From Desulfobacterales bacterium (GTDB lineage Bacteria > Desulfobacterota > Desulfobacteria > Desulfobacterales > Desulfobacteraceae): a stretch of 9,161 nt of DNA. Positions 1-5,236 of the stretch are shown here, in pieces. A program made the translations under genes and the position numbers. The notes under the pieces were generated by a model, which saw only the letters and a list, made by a program, of their open reading frames with translations, did no database searches and was not told the origin of the DNA. The stretch is from NCBI GenBank assembly GCA_022361095.1, contig JAKSBO010001104.1, positions 1 to 9,161 of the forward strand, written 5' to 3'. Numbering within the stretch: the first letter of the stretch is position 1; every line of letters begins with the position of its first letter.

Positions 1-287
1 ATTGAAAACTTTCCATTAAAAATGCCTTTTTGCTCATTTTTTGTTGCCCTCCTGGCTGATATTATACGCCTTATGTTTGTCTTTTTATCGACATAAACAA
101 TGACCAATACAACAAAGCCATCAATTTGCCCCATAGAAATATATCGATCCTCACCATAATCTTGTCGTGTATCAAGCTTGGTAACCGTAGGACCAAAAAA
201 AATTTCTACGGCTTCTTCAAAATCAATCTTATGCTTTTTGATATTTTCTATCCGCTTTCCCTCGTCCCACTCAAATTCAAGATCCAT
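1..287 (-). CDS. brnT: BrnT family type II toxin (partial, runs off left edge)
   Basis: Reading the minus strand from ATG at 287-285 gives 95 codons with no stop before the window edge. The protein starts MDLEFEWDEGKRIENIKKHK, then has DFEEAVEIFFGP and the family signature RIISARRATKNEQ near residues 73-86. These are the landmarks of BrnT, a RelE-fold ribonuclease toxin of about 90-100 residues, so only a few C-terminal residues should be missing. AGGA at 297-300 lies 9 nt upstream of the ATG and supports the start. In known systems brnT comes first and the brnA antitoxin follows directly, so brnA is expected just beyond position 1 but cannot be seen. BrnT cleaves RNA and stops growth until neutralised by BrnA; this is family knowledge. 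The family call is confident, but toxicity is inferred. Confidence 0.86.
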   Translation of the reverse strand, partial: MDLEFEWDEGKRIENIKKHKIDFEEAVEIFFGPTVTKLDTRQDYGEDRYISMGQIDGFVVLVIVYVDKKTNIRRIISARRATKNEQKGIFNGKFS

Positions 288-309
288 TTTTTGTCATCCT
301 CATATTTCA

Positions 310-337
310 ATCATAGATTGTATATACAATATGTCAA
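310..337 (-). promoter_or_regulatory. Sigma-70-type promoter of brnT
   Basis: On the minus strand a perfect -35 TTGACA (plus 332-337) is followed by a 16-bp spacer and a -10 TATGAT (plus 310-315). Transcription would start near 303, giving a leader of about 16 nt that contains the AGGA ribosome site. This is the closest match to a housekeeping promoter in the window, and it is positioned correctly for the toxin gene. Confidence 0.72.
317..330. promoter_or_regulatory. 14-bp perfect palindrome in the brnT promoter spacer (candidate operator)
   Basis: ATTGTATATACAAT is its own reverse complement and fills most of the spacer between the -35 and -10 boxes of the brnT promoter. BrnT-BrnA systems are autorepressed by the antitoxin, a ribbon-helix-helix protein, so a palindrome here is a natural operator. 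Binding itself is inferred. An AT-rich palindrome can occur by chance, but the placement argues against that. Confidence 0.5.
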
Positions 338-559
338 TATATTAAAGAAATTACGTGGGATTTTTCATTTTATATAGGGAAGAGTAATCCAAAGTTAGGC
401 CCGAAACATGGTCTTGAAGCAAGCATAGTCAAATCCAAAAAAATTACGGCAGGTCCTGGTTCTATTCGATTCCCAAACCGGGAATTGAACTTCAAGTGGG
501 GCGAAGATGGGGCGCACAATATTAATATATTGAAATTATTAGATATTTTTGTTGGTGCT

Positions 560-577
560 CGGGTTCAACTCCCGCCA
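560..577 (+). other. tRNA/tmRNA 3'-end-like segment (possible attachment-site scar)
   Basis: CGGGTTCAACTCCCGCCA contains a T-arm: stem CGGG/CCCG around the seven-base loop TTCAACT, followed by GCCA. From memory the same 18 bases occur at the 3' end of enterobacterial tmRNA. No matching 5' half or tag-coding region is visible upstream, and the outer T-stem pair is broken, so this is a fragment at best. Integrative elements commonly recombine at such 3' ends. A truncated toxin gene begins about 40 bp downstream, which fits a junction here. The segment is short enough that chance is possible. Confidence 0.35.
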
Positions 578-664
578 CTTAAATTTAAATGTATTATCCC
601 AAATTTTTTAGAAATAAAGACACGCTGTCTTGACGGACTGTATCCCTGAGGATACATTAAGGAC

Positions 665-820
665 ATGAATTATGAACTGCGCTTTTTCTTTGGACCCGGA
701 TACAGGGTTTACTACACAATCCATGGAACCACCGTTGTGCTGCTGGCCGGTGGCGACAAATTCACACAGCAGAAAGATATCCGGACAGCCAAAAACATGC
801 TTAAAGAAATGGAGGAATAA
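665..820 (+). pseudogene. HigB-like (Gp49 family) toxin, 5'-truncated remnant
   Basis: From ATG at 665 the frame encodes 51 residues ending at TAA 818-820. It contains YELRFFFGPGYRVYYT and LLAGGDKFTQQKDIRTAK, the C-terminal half of the RelE-superfamily HigB/Gp49 addiction toxins (usual length about 95-105). The N-terminal half is missing. In the same frame an in-frame TGA (647-649) lies upstream, and weakly similar residues (IKTR...GLYP) precede it back to about 614. The loss therefore combines a nonsense codon with a junction near 600-620. The stop codon is 3 bp from the downstream antitoxin gene, the normal arrangement for this type. A 51-residue product lacking the N-terminal helices is unlikely to be an active ribonuclease, though it could still bind the antitoxin. 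Confidence 0.75.
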
Positions 821-823
821 AAA

Positions 824-1102
824 ATGAACCTTGAAATAAAATCCTTTGACATTGCAGAGCATTTGAACACGCCTGAAGATATCAGGAATTTTTTACAGGA
901 AGTGCTTGATACAGGAAATGAATCCGATTTTATACACGCATTAAGTACGGCGGCCCGGGCCATGGGCATGACCGAAGTGGCCAAAAAAGCAGGTGTCACC
1001 CGGGCAAGCCTTTATAAATCACTGTCAGAAAACGGGAATCCGGGTTTCATTACGATCAGCAAAGTTACCAAGGCTCTGGGGTGCAAACTAGGTGTGGCAT
1101 AA
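824..1102 (+). CDS. HigA-like addiction module antitoxin (helix-turn-helix)
   Basis: The protein has 92 residues, the usual length for the short antidote family paired with HigB/Gp49 toxins. The N-terminal third (EHLNTPEDIRNFLQEVLDTG) is the toxin-facing part. Residues about 45-90 form a Cro/C1-like helix-turn-helix: GMTEVAKKAGVTRASLYKSL followed by GNPGFITISKVTKALG. GGAGG at 811-815 lies 8 nt upstream of the ATG, inside the end of the toxin remnant, so the two genes were translationally coupled. The antitoxin is intact while its partner toxin is truncated, which leaves a DNA-binding protein that may repress its own promoter or neutralise related toxins. The family call is strong; any present role is inferred. 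Confidence 0.85.
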   Translation: MNLEIKSFDIAEHLNTPEDIRNFLQEVLDTGNESDFIHALSTAARAMGMTEVAKKAGVTRASLYKSLSENGNPGFITISKVTKALGCKLGVA

Positions 1103-1224
1103 TAAAATAAAGAACGAAACAATACGTATCCGGTTTTGAACCTCAAAACACGCTGAAAAAAGTCTTAACTATGTTAATTCAAGGATTATTCATGGTCTGA
1201 CCCGACCCCCCAGGTGTAGGGGAA

Positions 1225-1332
1225 CCGGGGTTTTCCGATCCACACGGACAAACCCCGGAAAACACCCTCAAGGGAAAACCGGGATTTTCCGACTCACACG
1301 AACAAATCCCGGGAAACGCTCTTAATTTGTAT
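1225..1332 (+). repeat. Two 54-bp tandem units, each a strong hairpin
   Basis: Unit A (1225-1278) and unit B (1279-1332) are imperfect copies. Unit A folds as CCGGGGTTT (1225-1233) with AAACCCCGG (1250-1258). Unit B folds as CCGGGATTT (1279-1287) with AAATCCCGG (1304-1312). The sixth pair is G-C in A and A-T in B, a compensatory change. An inner TCCG/CGGA helix extends the stem in A and is less perfect in B. There is no T-run after either hairpin, so these are not simple terminators. Unit B shares CGGGATTTTCCGA (1280-1292) exactly with the tRNA-linked terminator at 1975-1987. Confidence 0.7.
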
Positions 1333-1353
1333 CACCGAATTAAATCGATGTCT

Positions 1354-1377
1354 ATCAGGGAATCCCTGATTTTTTAT
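1354..1377 (+). terminator. Factor-independent terminator
   Basis: ATCAGGG (1354-1360), loop AAT, CCCTGAT (1364-1370) is a perfect 7-bp stem, followed by TTTTT and, after ATAA, a further T-run. It points rightwards, so it would end transcripts from the toxin-antitoxin remnant and the hairpin repeats before the convergent minus-strand gene. Apart from this and the hairpin repeats I see nothing in 1103-1443. Confidence 0.72.
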
Positions 1378-1443
1378 AATTTTTTTAGGTCATACAAAAA
1401 TTAGAATAATGGATTAGAAAATAGAAAGCATGAACGAACAGAC

Positions 1444-1854
1444 TTAAGGAATTCCCTTGATTATTAGCTGCTCAATTACAGATGATATCGTTACTTTAGA
1501 TCCGTCAACTTTATTTTTAAAATCAACAAAACGATCTAACCTTTTAAAAATCTCCGGAGATAAAGAAACAGATTTCACAACTTTTTTCTTAGCGGGATCA
1601 ATTTTTTTTCGACCGGACCCAAGACGCCTTCCACCTCGACCCGTTTGTTTAAAATCTAATTCTTTTTGTTCTTCTTTAATCAAAAGCTTATAATTCCCAT
1701 TTATCAACAAATCCTGAAAATCAACCCAGGATACAGATTTTCCATAAATCTGAATTATATTGTTCGGAAATCTACGGATCTTCACAGTATCATTTTCGGA
1801 CTGTAAAAACATTCCATCCTTTACTATTTTTTTCAATTCGGATATCGTTTTCAT
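1444..1854 (-). CDS. Hypothetical basic protein with ribbon-helix-helix-like C-terminus
   Basis: This 136-residue protein has no function I recognise. Residues 1-65 form a mixed alpha/beta N-terminal part (ISELKKIVKDGMF ... VDFQDLLINGNYKLLI). Residues 72-84 are a glycine/arginine linker (GRGGRRLGSGRKK) that resembles an AT-hook. Residues 91-133 look like a ribbon-helix-helix: strand VVKSVSL, helix SPEIFKRLDRFVDF, turn, helix TISSVIEQLII. The GRGGRRxGxGRKK-then-RHH arrangement is common in plasmid and element proteins. CAGGG lies about 9 nt before the ATG. The gene sits alone, pointing away from the tRNA fragment, with an 11-bp-period direct repeat just upstream of its start. DNA-binding regulator or antitoxin is the likeliest role, by inference only. 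Confidence 0.6.
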   Translation of the reverse strand: MKTISELKKIVKDGMFLQSENDTVKIRRFPNNIIQIYGKSVSWVDFQDLLINGNYKLLIKEEQKELDFKQTGRGGRRLGSGRKKIDPAKKKVVKSVSLSPEIFKRLDRFVDFKNKVDGSKVTISSVIEQLIIKGIP

Positions 1855-1872
1855 AAATTACGCCCTGTTTAA

Positions 1873-1892
1873 AAATGGTGCTTAAATGGTGC
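1873..1892. repeat. 11-bp-period direct repeat AAATGGTGC x2 (possible RHH operator)
   Basis: AAATGGTGC occurs at 1873-1881 and again at 1884-1892, one helical turn apart, 19-38 bp upstream of the start of the minus-strand ribbon-helix-helix-like gene. Proteins of that fold often bind direct repeats spaced by about one turn near their own promoter. Integrase arm sites also form direct repeats near attachment sites, and this one is 40 bp from the tRNA fragment. Confidence 0.3.
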
Positions 1893-1929
1893 GTCATGAA
1901 GAAAATCCCTTGTAATTTCAATTGGGTTT

Positions 1930-1957
1930 GGGGGTTCAAATCCTCTCATCCCGACCA
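1930..1957 (+). other. tRNA 3' fragment (Pro-like), attachment-site scar
   Basis: The fragment has a complete T-arm: GGGGG (1930-1934), loop TTCAAAT, CCTCT (1942-1946). A 3' acceptor strand CATCCCG (1947-1953), discriminator A and an encoded CCA (1955-1957) follow. The expected 5' acceptor CGGGATG, D-arm and anticodon arm are absent upstream, so it is not a functional tRNA. The acceptor bases resemble bacterial tRNA-Pro. A terminator follows, as after a genuine tRNA gene. Elements that integrate into tRNA genes leave exactly this 3' copy at one boundary, so I read it as the right edge of the island. Confidence 0.7.
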
Positions 1958-1966
1958 ACTAATGAC

Positions 1967-1997
1967 AAGGGTTTCGGGATTTTCCGAGACCTTTTTT
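1967..1997 (+). terminator. Terminator following the tRNA fragment
   Basis: GGTTTCGG (1970-1977) pairs with CCGAGACC (1984-1991) through one G-U pair, and the stem can be extended by three weaker pairs. The six-base loop is GATTTT, and a run of six T follows (1992-1997). It is directly downstream of the encoded CCA and so is probably the original tRNA terminator carried with the attachment site. It would also insulate the lysE-like gene from upstream transcription. Confidence 0.65.
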
Positions 1998-2033
1998 ATT
2001 TTGTGGACATGGCTACATTTTATGAGGAAAACA

Positions 2034-2648
2034 ATGTTTAACCCAGAATTTTTAATCACATCATTGGTCGTAGTTCTGATACCAGGAACAGGCGTTATTT
2101 ATACAGTATCAACAGGGCTCTTTTTGGGGTGGAGAGCAAGTATTGCGGCTGCTTTCGGTTGCACAGCAGGCATTATACCTCACTTATCTGCAAGCATATT
2201 GGGATTATCTGCAATACTTCATATGAGTGCTGTTGCGTTCCAGGCAATGAAATATGCCGGTGGTATTTATTTGCTTTATCTTGCATGGTCAATGTGGCGG
2301 GAAACAGGCATGCTTAAATTTAATTCACCTTCCCACAAAAACAGTTTTCGACAAATAACAACGAGAGGTTTCTTGATTAATATTTTAAATCCTAAATTAT
2401 CAATTTTCTTTTTGGCTTTTCTGCCGCTTTTTGTATCGTCAAACACTTCAGCACCAATATTTGAGATGTTCCTTCTGAGTATTGTGTTCATGGCAATGAC
2501 GTTAATTGTTTTTATACTGTATGGCATTTCCGCCAATGGTATTAGAAGGTACGTTATCAATTCACCGAGGGTGATTACCAGGCTCCAGCGGTCATTTGCA
2601 GCTATTTTTGCCGTTCTTGGTGTCAAGCTTGCGATGACAGACCAATAA
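2034..2648 (+). CDS. LysE/RhtB family amino-acid (or small metabolite) exporter
   Basis: The protein has 204 residues, a typical length for inner-membrane LysE/RhtB efflux proteins with about six hydrophobic segments (roughly residues 5-27, 38-60, 66-87, 118-138, 143-166, 186-201). Family landmarks are PGTGVIYTVSTGLFLGWRAS at residues 17-36, GCTAGIIPH at 42-50, and GFLINILNPKLSIFFLAFLP at 112-131. The family normally has PGPG where this protein has PGTG. I chose ATG 2034 because GAGG sits 6 nt upstream and the protein then begins like its relatives. The frame is open back to 1875, but that part runs through the tRNA fragment and terminator. The family exports amino acids such as lysine, threonine or homoserine by proton exchange; the substrate here cannot be told. 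Confidence 0.87.
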   Translation: MFNPEFLITSLVVVLIPGTGVIYTVSTGLFLGWRASIAAAFGCTAGIIPHLSASILGLSAILHMSAVAFQAMKYAGGIYLLYLAWSMWRETGMLKFNSPSHKNSFRQITTRGFLINILNPKLSIFFLAFLPLFVSSNTSAPIFEMFLLSIVFMAMTLIVFILYGISANGIRRYVINSPRVITRLQRSFAAIFAVLGVKLAMTDQ

Positions 2649-2702
2649 TGGAATGGTATCTACTTTGGGGAATGAACACATCGAGAAAAAAGCTGAAGCC
2701 AC

Positions 2703-3464
2703 ATGAACAATTGGTTTACAATAGATCAAATTGACAAAGAAACTTTTATCATTAGCGAATACCGCCATTGGGAAGAGACACATTGTTATCTTTTAAATGG
2801 GTCTGAACGCAGTTTGCTGATTGATACCGGACTTGGAATTTGTAACATCTATGATGAGGTCGTCAGGCTAACGGACAAGCCGGTCACCGCCGTAGCTACC
2901 CATATTCACTGGGACCATATCGGCGGCCATGGATTTTTTCCGGACTTTTACTCGCATGAGGCCGAACTGAATTGGCTTAACGGAGAATTTCCCCTGACCA
3001 TGGAACAGATTAAAGACATGGTTGTTGACCGTTGCGATTTGCCGGAAGGTTATGACGTCAGCAAATATAAGTTCTTTCAGGGCAATCCGGCCAGAGTGCT
3101 GAAGGATAATGATACGATTGATATTGGCGGCCGGCTTGTTCAGATAATCCATACGCCCGGCCATTCGCCAGGGCATATGTGTTTTTGGGAAAAGGAGCGC
3201 GGGTATCTTTTTACCGGTGACTTGGTTTATAAACACACGCTGTTTGCCTTCTTCCCGTCCACTGATCCCGAGGCGTATCTCACTTCATTGAAACGGGTAT
3301 CGGCGTTACCAGTAAATCAGGTGTATCCTGGACATCACTCTCTGGATATTCAGCCTGAAATTCTGGGCAGAATGCGTGATGCCTTTGGACAATTGAAGAC
3401 TGAGAATAAATTGTGCCATGGCAGCGGCACATTTGACTATGGAGACTGGGCAGTATCGCTATGA
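2703..3464 (+). CDS. Metallo-beta-lactamase fold hydrolase (glyoxalase II-like)
   Basis: This 253-residue protein carries the full MBL-fold metal set: HIHWDH at residues 67-72, TPGHSPGH with His154, TGD with Asp173, and YPGHH with His211 or 212. These ligands hold a two-metal (usually zinc) centre that activates water for hydrolysis. The absence of extra domains and the length fit a soluble cytosolic hydrolase of the glyoxalase II/lactonase-like branch rather than an RNase or flavodiiron protein. Its substrate cannot be deduced. It starts 54 bp after the exporter gene, so the two may be co-transcribed. No strong ribosome site precedes the ATG, which makes the exact start slightly uncertain. 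Confidence 0.88.
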   Translation: MNNWFTIDQIDKETFIISEYRHWEETHCYLLNGSERSLLIDTGLGICNIYDEVVRLTDKPVTAVATHIHWDHIGGHGFFPDFYSHEAELNWLNGEFPLTMEQIKDMVVDRCDLPEGYDVSKYKFFQGNPARVLKDNDTIDIGGRLVQIIHTPGHSPGHMCFWEKERGYLFTGDLVYKHTLFAFFPSTDPEAYLTSLKRVSALPVNQVYPGHHSLDIQPEILGRMRDAFGQLKTENKLCHGSGTFDYGDWAVSL

Positions 3465-3617
3465 AAAAAAGACGCCGAACTATTTTCAGCACCTAATTCT
3501 GTATTCAGCTGCTGCCCATACCAGGTGGAGAGAAATTCCATTGAATAGTTGAACAACGTCATAAGAGCCAAGTCATCATCGAAAATAATTTAAAAATTAT
3601 ATTAAGAAGGAATTACA

Positions 3618-3956
3618 ATGAATGAAAATTTACCACAAATGATTAAAGCGTTGCCCAAAATAAACACACCAATAAATAGCATAATAGGCCATCTTATCCA
3701 GGGGACATCAAATCAGGCTGTTATTTTTGAAGCCAAAACCGGTACGCAAATTCCCACTCACACGCATGCTGCGGAATGGGGAATTGTCGTTGAGGGTGAA
3801 TTTGAGATTACCATTGGAAATGAAAAGACAATATATAGAAAAGGTGATACGTTTTTCGTTCCCGAAAATACCCCTCACTCGGGATATTTTGTCACGAATA
3901 CAATTTCATTTCATTTTCTTAATGATGATAGTTACTTTAAATATGAAACCGGTTAA
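3618..3956 (+). CDS. Small single-domain cupin protein
   Basis: This 112-residue protein has both cupin motifs. Motif 1 is residues 43-60: His48, His50 and Glu53 in PTHTHAAEWGIVVEG. Motif 2 is residues 76-87: GDTFFVPENTPH with His87. The three histidines and glutamate are the standard metal ligands, so metal binding is likely. AAGGA 6 nt upstream of the ATG supports the start. It stands alone, 150 bp after the hydrolase gene, with a gap of 360 bp behind it. Small cupins of this type include sugar-binding, oxygenase and sensor proteins, and no substrate can be assigned. Confidence 0.84.
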   Translation: MNENLPQMIKALPKINTPINSIIGHLIQGTSNQAVIFEAKTGTQIPTHTHAAEWGIVVEGEFEITIGNEKTIYRKGDTFFVPENTPHSGYFVTNTISFHFLNDDSYFKYETG

Positions 3957-4082
3957 CAAAACGTAAAATACAAATGCAATTTGATCCCGCCTGAAAATAA
4001 ACCGACAGGAAATGAAAATGTGATCAAAATCGTTGATGTTTTAGAGATGGCCCGAAAAAAACCATAACATGTGGGAACGAGG

Positions 4083-4232
4083 CTAATATTTCAGGCCGGC
4101 TTTATACTCATCATATGAAGGAATATCCTGGACAAGCCCGCTGGAAGGATAGCCATTTTTCAAAGCCTGCCCTTGAGTGCTTATGTAATTAGTCTTAAAT
4201 TCTAATCCTGTTTTCGTAAGAGCCCATCTCAT
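4083..4232 (-). CDS. Small unrecognised ORF (49 aa) in the cupin-ppk2 gap
   Basis: ATG at 4232-4230 on the minus strand opens 49 codons ending at TAG 4085-4083. The product is MRWALTKTGLEF..., then STQGQALKNGYPSSGLVQDI, ending DEYKAGLKY. It is hydrophilic and protein-like, with no cysteine and no membrane segment. AAGGA lies 10 nt upstream of the ATG. It could be a true small gene divergent from ppk2, the C-terminal fragment of a lost gene, or chance. I recognise no family. Apart from this ORF I see nothing convincing in 3957-4280. Confidence 0.3.
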   Translation of the reverse strand: MRWALTKTGLEFKTNYISTQGQALKNGYPSSGLVQDIPSYDEYKAGLKY

Positions 4233-4282
4233 TTCCAGTGATTCCTTAAAAATTTATGCAAGCAAATTTTATACGAAGGGTT

Positions 4283-4288
4283 TATAAT
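4283..4288 (+). promoter_or_regulatory. Possible -10 box upstream of ppk2
   Basis: TATAAT is a perfect -10 hexamer 30 bp before the ATG at 4318 and 94 bp before the TTG at 4382. No good -35 box is present at the usual spacing, so this may be weak or activator-dependent. Confidence 0.3.
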
Positions 4289-4317
4289 TGTTTTTTTAAC
4301 AAGATAAAGCGAAAATT

Positions 4318-4395
4318 ATGAGCAGAAAAAGGAAAAGCGAAAAAAAATCAAAGGGGAAAAAGGATCTGAGGAGGAGCAAAATTGCCCCCCCTTGA
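4318..4395 (+). other. Basic leader ORF overlapping the ppk2 start, out of frame at a C7 run
   Basis: ATG 4318 encodes 25 residues rich in Lys and Arg and stops at TGA 4393-4395, just after the C7 run (4385-4391). With six C the frame would continue as SKIAPLDHKFYEKEL into PPK2, as in family members with a basic N-terminal tail. Read as it stands, it is either the former N-terminus of ppk2 cut off by a one-base insertion, a slippage-controlled extension, or a sequencing error. Confidence 0.45.
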
Positions 4396-5161
4396 CCACA
4401 AATTTTATGAAAAAGAACTGCATCGAATGCAGGTTGAACTGGTTAAACTGCAGGCCTGGATAAAACACAAAGGTTTGCGTGTTGTCGTCGTATTTGAAGG
4501 ACGGGATGCCGCAGGTAAAGGCGGTGTTATCAAAAGAATCACGGAACGGGTCTCCCGGGTATTTAGGGTGGTTGCCCTTCCGGCCCCGAGTGACCGTGAA
4601 AAAACCCAGATGTATTTTCAACGCTATGCGAAATATCTGCCGGCCGCCGGAGAAGTCGTACTTTTTGACCGCTCCTGGTATAACCGAATGGGCGTAGAAA
4701 AAGTGATGGGGTTTTGCACGGATGAAGAATACGAAAGGTTCAAAAACAATTGCACGGGATTTGAACTGGCCATGATAAAGGACGGCATTCTTCTTTTTAA
4801 ATACTGGCTTTCGGTCAGCAATGAAGAACAGGAACGCAGATTTAAGCGACGCATTGAAGACCCCATGCGGCAATGGAAACTAAGCCCCATGGATCTGGAA
4901 TCCCGACGTTGCTGGTACGATTACTCCAGAGCCAGAGATGCCATGTTTGAAACCACGGATACGGATTATGCGCCCTGGTATATTGTTCCTTCAGATTCCA
5001 AACGAAAGGCCCGGCTGAACTGCATCAGCCATCTATTGTCCCTCATTGACTACAAGGATTTAAAATCGCCTGAAATCATACTGCCTGACCGGGATAAGAG
5101 ACAGACCTATGATGATGTACTTCCCCTTTTTCAAAGGCGTCATGTCCCGGAAAGATACTGA
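4382..5161 (+). CDS. ppk2: Polyphosphate kinase 2 (PPK2 family)
   Basis: The protein has 259 residues from TTG 4382. Walker A is EGRDAAGKGG (residues 39-48), and the second acidic motif is VVLFDRSWYNR (92-102). The C-terminal part has WKLSPMDLESRRCWYDYSRA, then APWYIVPSD, all typical of single-domain PPK2. PPK2 enzymes transfer phosphate between polyphosphate and nucleotides, usually making NTP from NDP with polyP as donor; the nucleotide preference is not readable here. AGGAGG at 4369-4374 lies 7 nt before the TTG, which supports that start. However, an ATG at 4318 opens a lysine/arginine-rich leader (MSRKRKSEKKSKGKKDLRRS) resembling PPK2 N-termini. It enters the ppk2 frame only if the seven-C run at 4385-4391 loses one base. 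Function is confident; the start is not. Confidence 0.93.
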   Translation: MPPLDHKFYEKELHRMQVELVKLQAWIKHKGLRVVVVFEGRDAAGKGGVIKRITERVSRVFRVVALPAPSDREKTQMYFQRYAKYLPAAGEVVLFDRSWYNRMGVEKVMGFCTDEEYERFKNNCTGFELAMIKDGILLFKYWLSVSNEEQERRFKRRIEDPMRQWKLSPMDLESRRCWYDYSRARDAMFETTDTDYAPWYIVPSDSKRKARLNCISHLLSLIDYKDLKSPEIILPDRDKRQTYDDVLPLFQRRHVPERY

Positions 5162-5236
5162 CAAAATCTTGAGACTGAAACAGGTGCTGACCACTATATC
5201 ATTTAGGATGATCTTGAAAAAAACTGAGGTATTGTA

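Larger units (their letters stand above)
317..649 (+). other. 110-codon open frame without a start codon; intergenic between brnT and the HigB-like remnant
   Basis: This stretch holds no gene I recognise. One plus frame stays open from 317 to a TGA at 647-649 with no ATG. It reads plausibly in places (for example PNRELNFKWGEDGAHNINIL around 469-528), then crosses the tRNA-like segment at 560-577 and continues in frame towards the HigB-like remnant. It also overlaps the brnT promoter on the other strand. It may be debris of an older gene or chance. Confidence 0.2.

Noticed and set aside
126..377. 83-codon plus-strand ORF
   Set aside because: It is the antisense shadow of brnT and its promoter. 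Its composition is rich in Phe, Ile and Leu from AT-rich DNA, and the minus-strand BrnT match is clear.
494..580. Complete tRNA spanning AAGTGG to CCACTT
   Set aside because: The two ends can pair over six bases, but no D-arm is seen. The only central hairpin (CAATAT/ATATTG) has a four-base loop instead of an anticodon loop.
1225..1332. CRISPR-like repeat
   Set aside because: There are only two adjacent, diverged units with no spacer between them, so this is a tandem duplication rather than a CRISPR array.
1875..2033. Upstream extension of the LysE-like protein (53 extra residues)
   Set aside because: The extension translates through the tRNA fragment and terminator and has no family similarity; ATG 2034 with GAGG upstream is the proper start.
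4020..4067. GTG-started 15-residue ORF after the cupin gene
   Set aside because: It is too short to support, although AGGA lies upstream and the peptide (IKIVDVLEMARKKP) looks protein-like. It may be a gene-start remnant.
4316..4873. 185-codon minus-strand ORF over ppk2
   Set aside because: It is the antisense shadow of a clearly coding PPK2 sequence and has no recognisable motif.
5194..5216. Terminator after ppk2
   Set aside because: ATCAT/ATGAT is only a 5-bp AT-rich stem without a following T-run.
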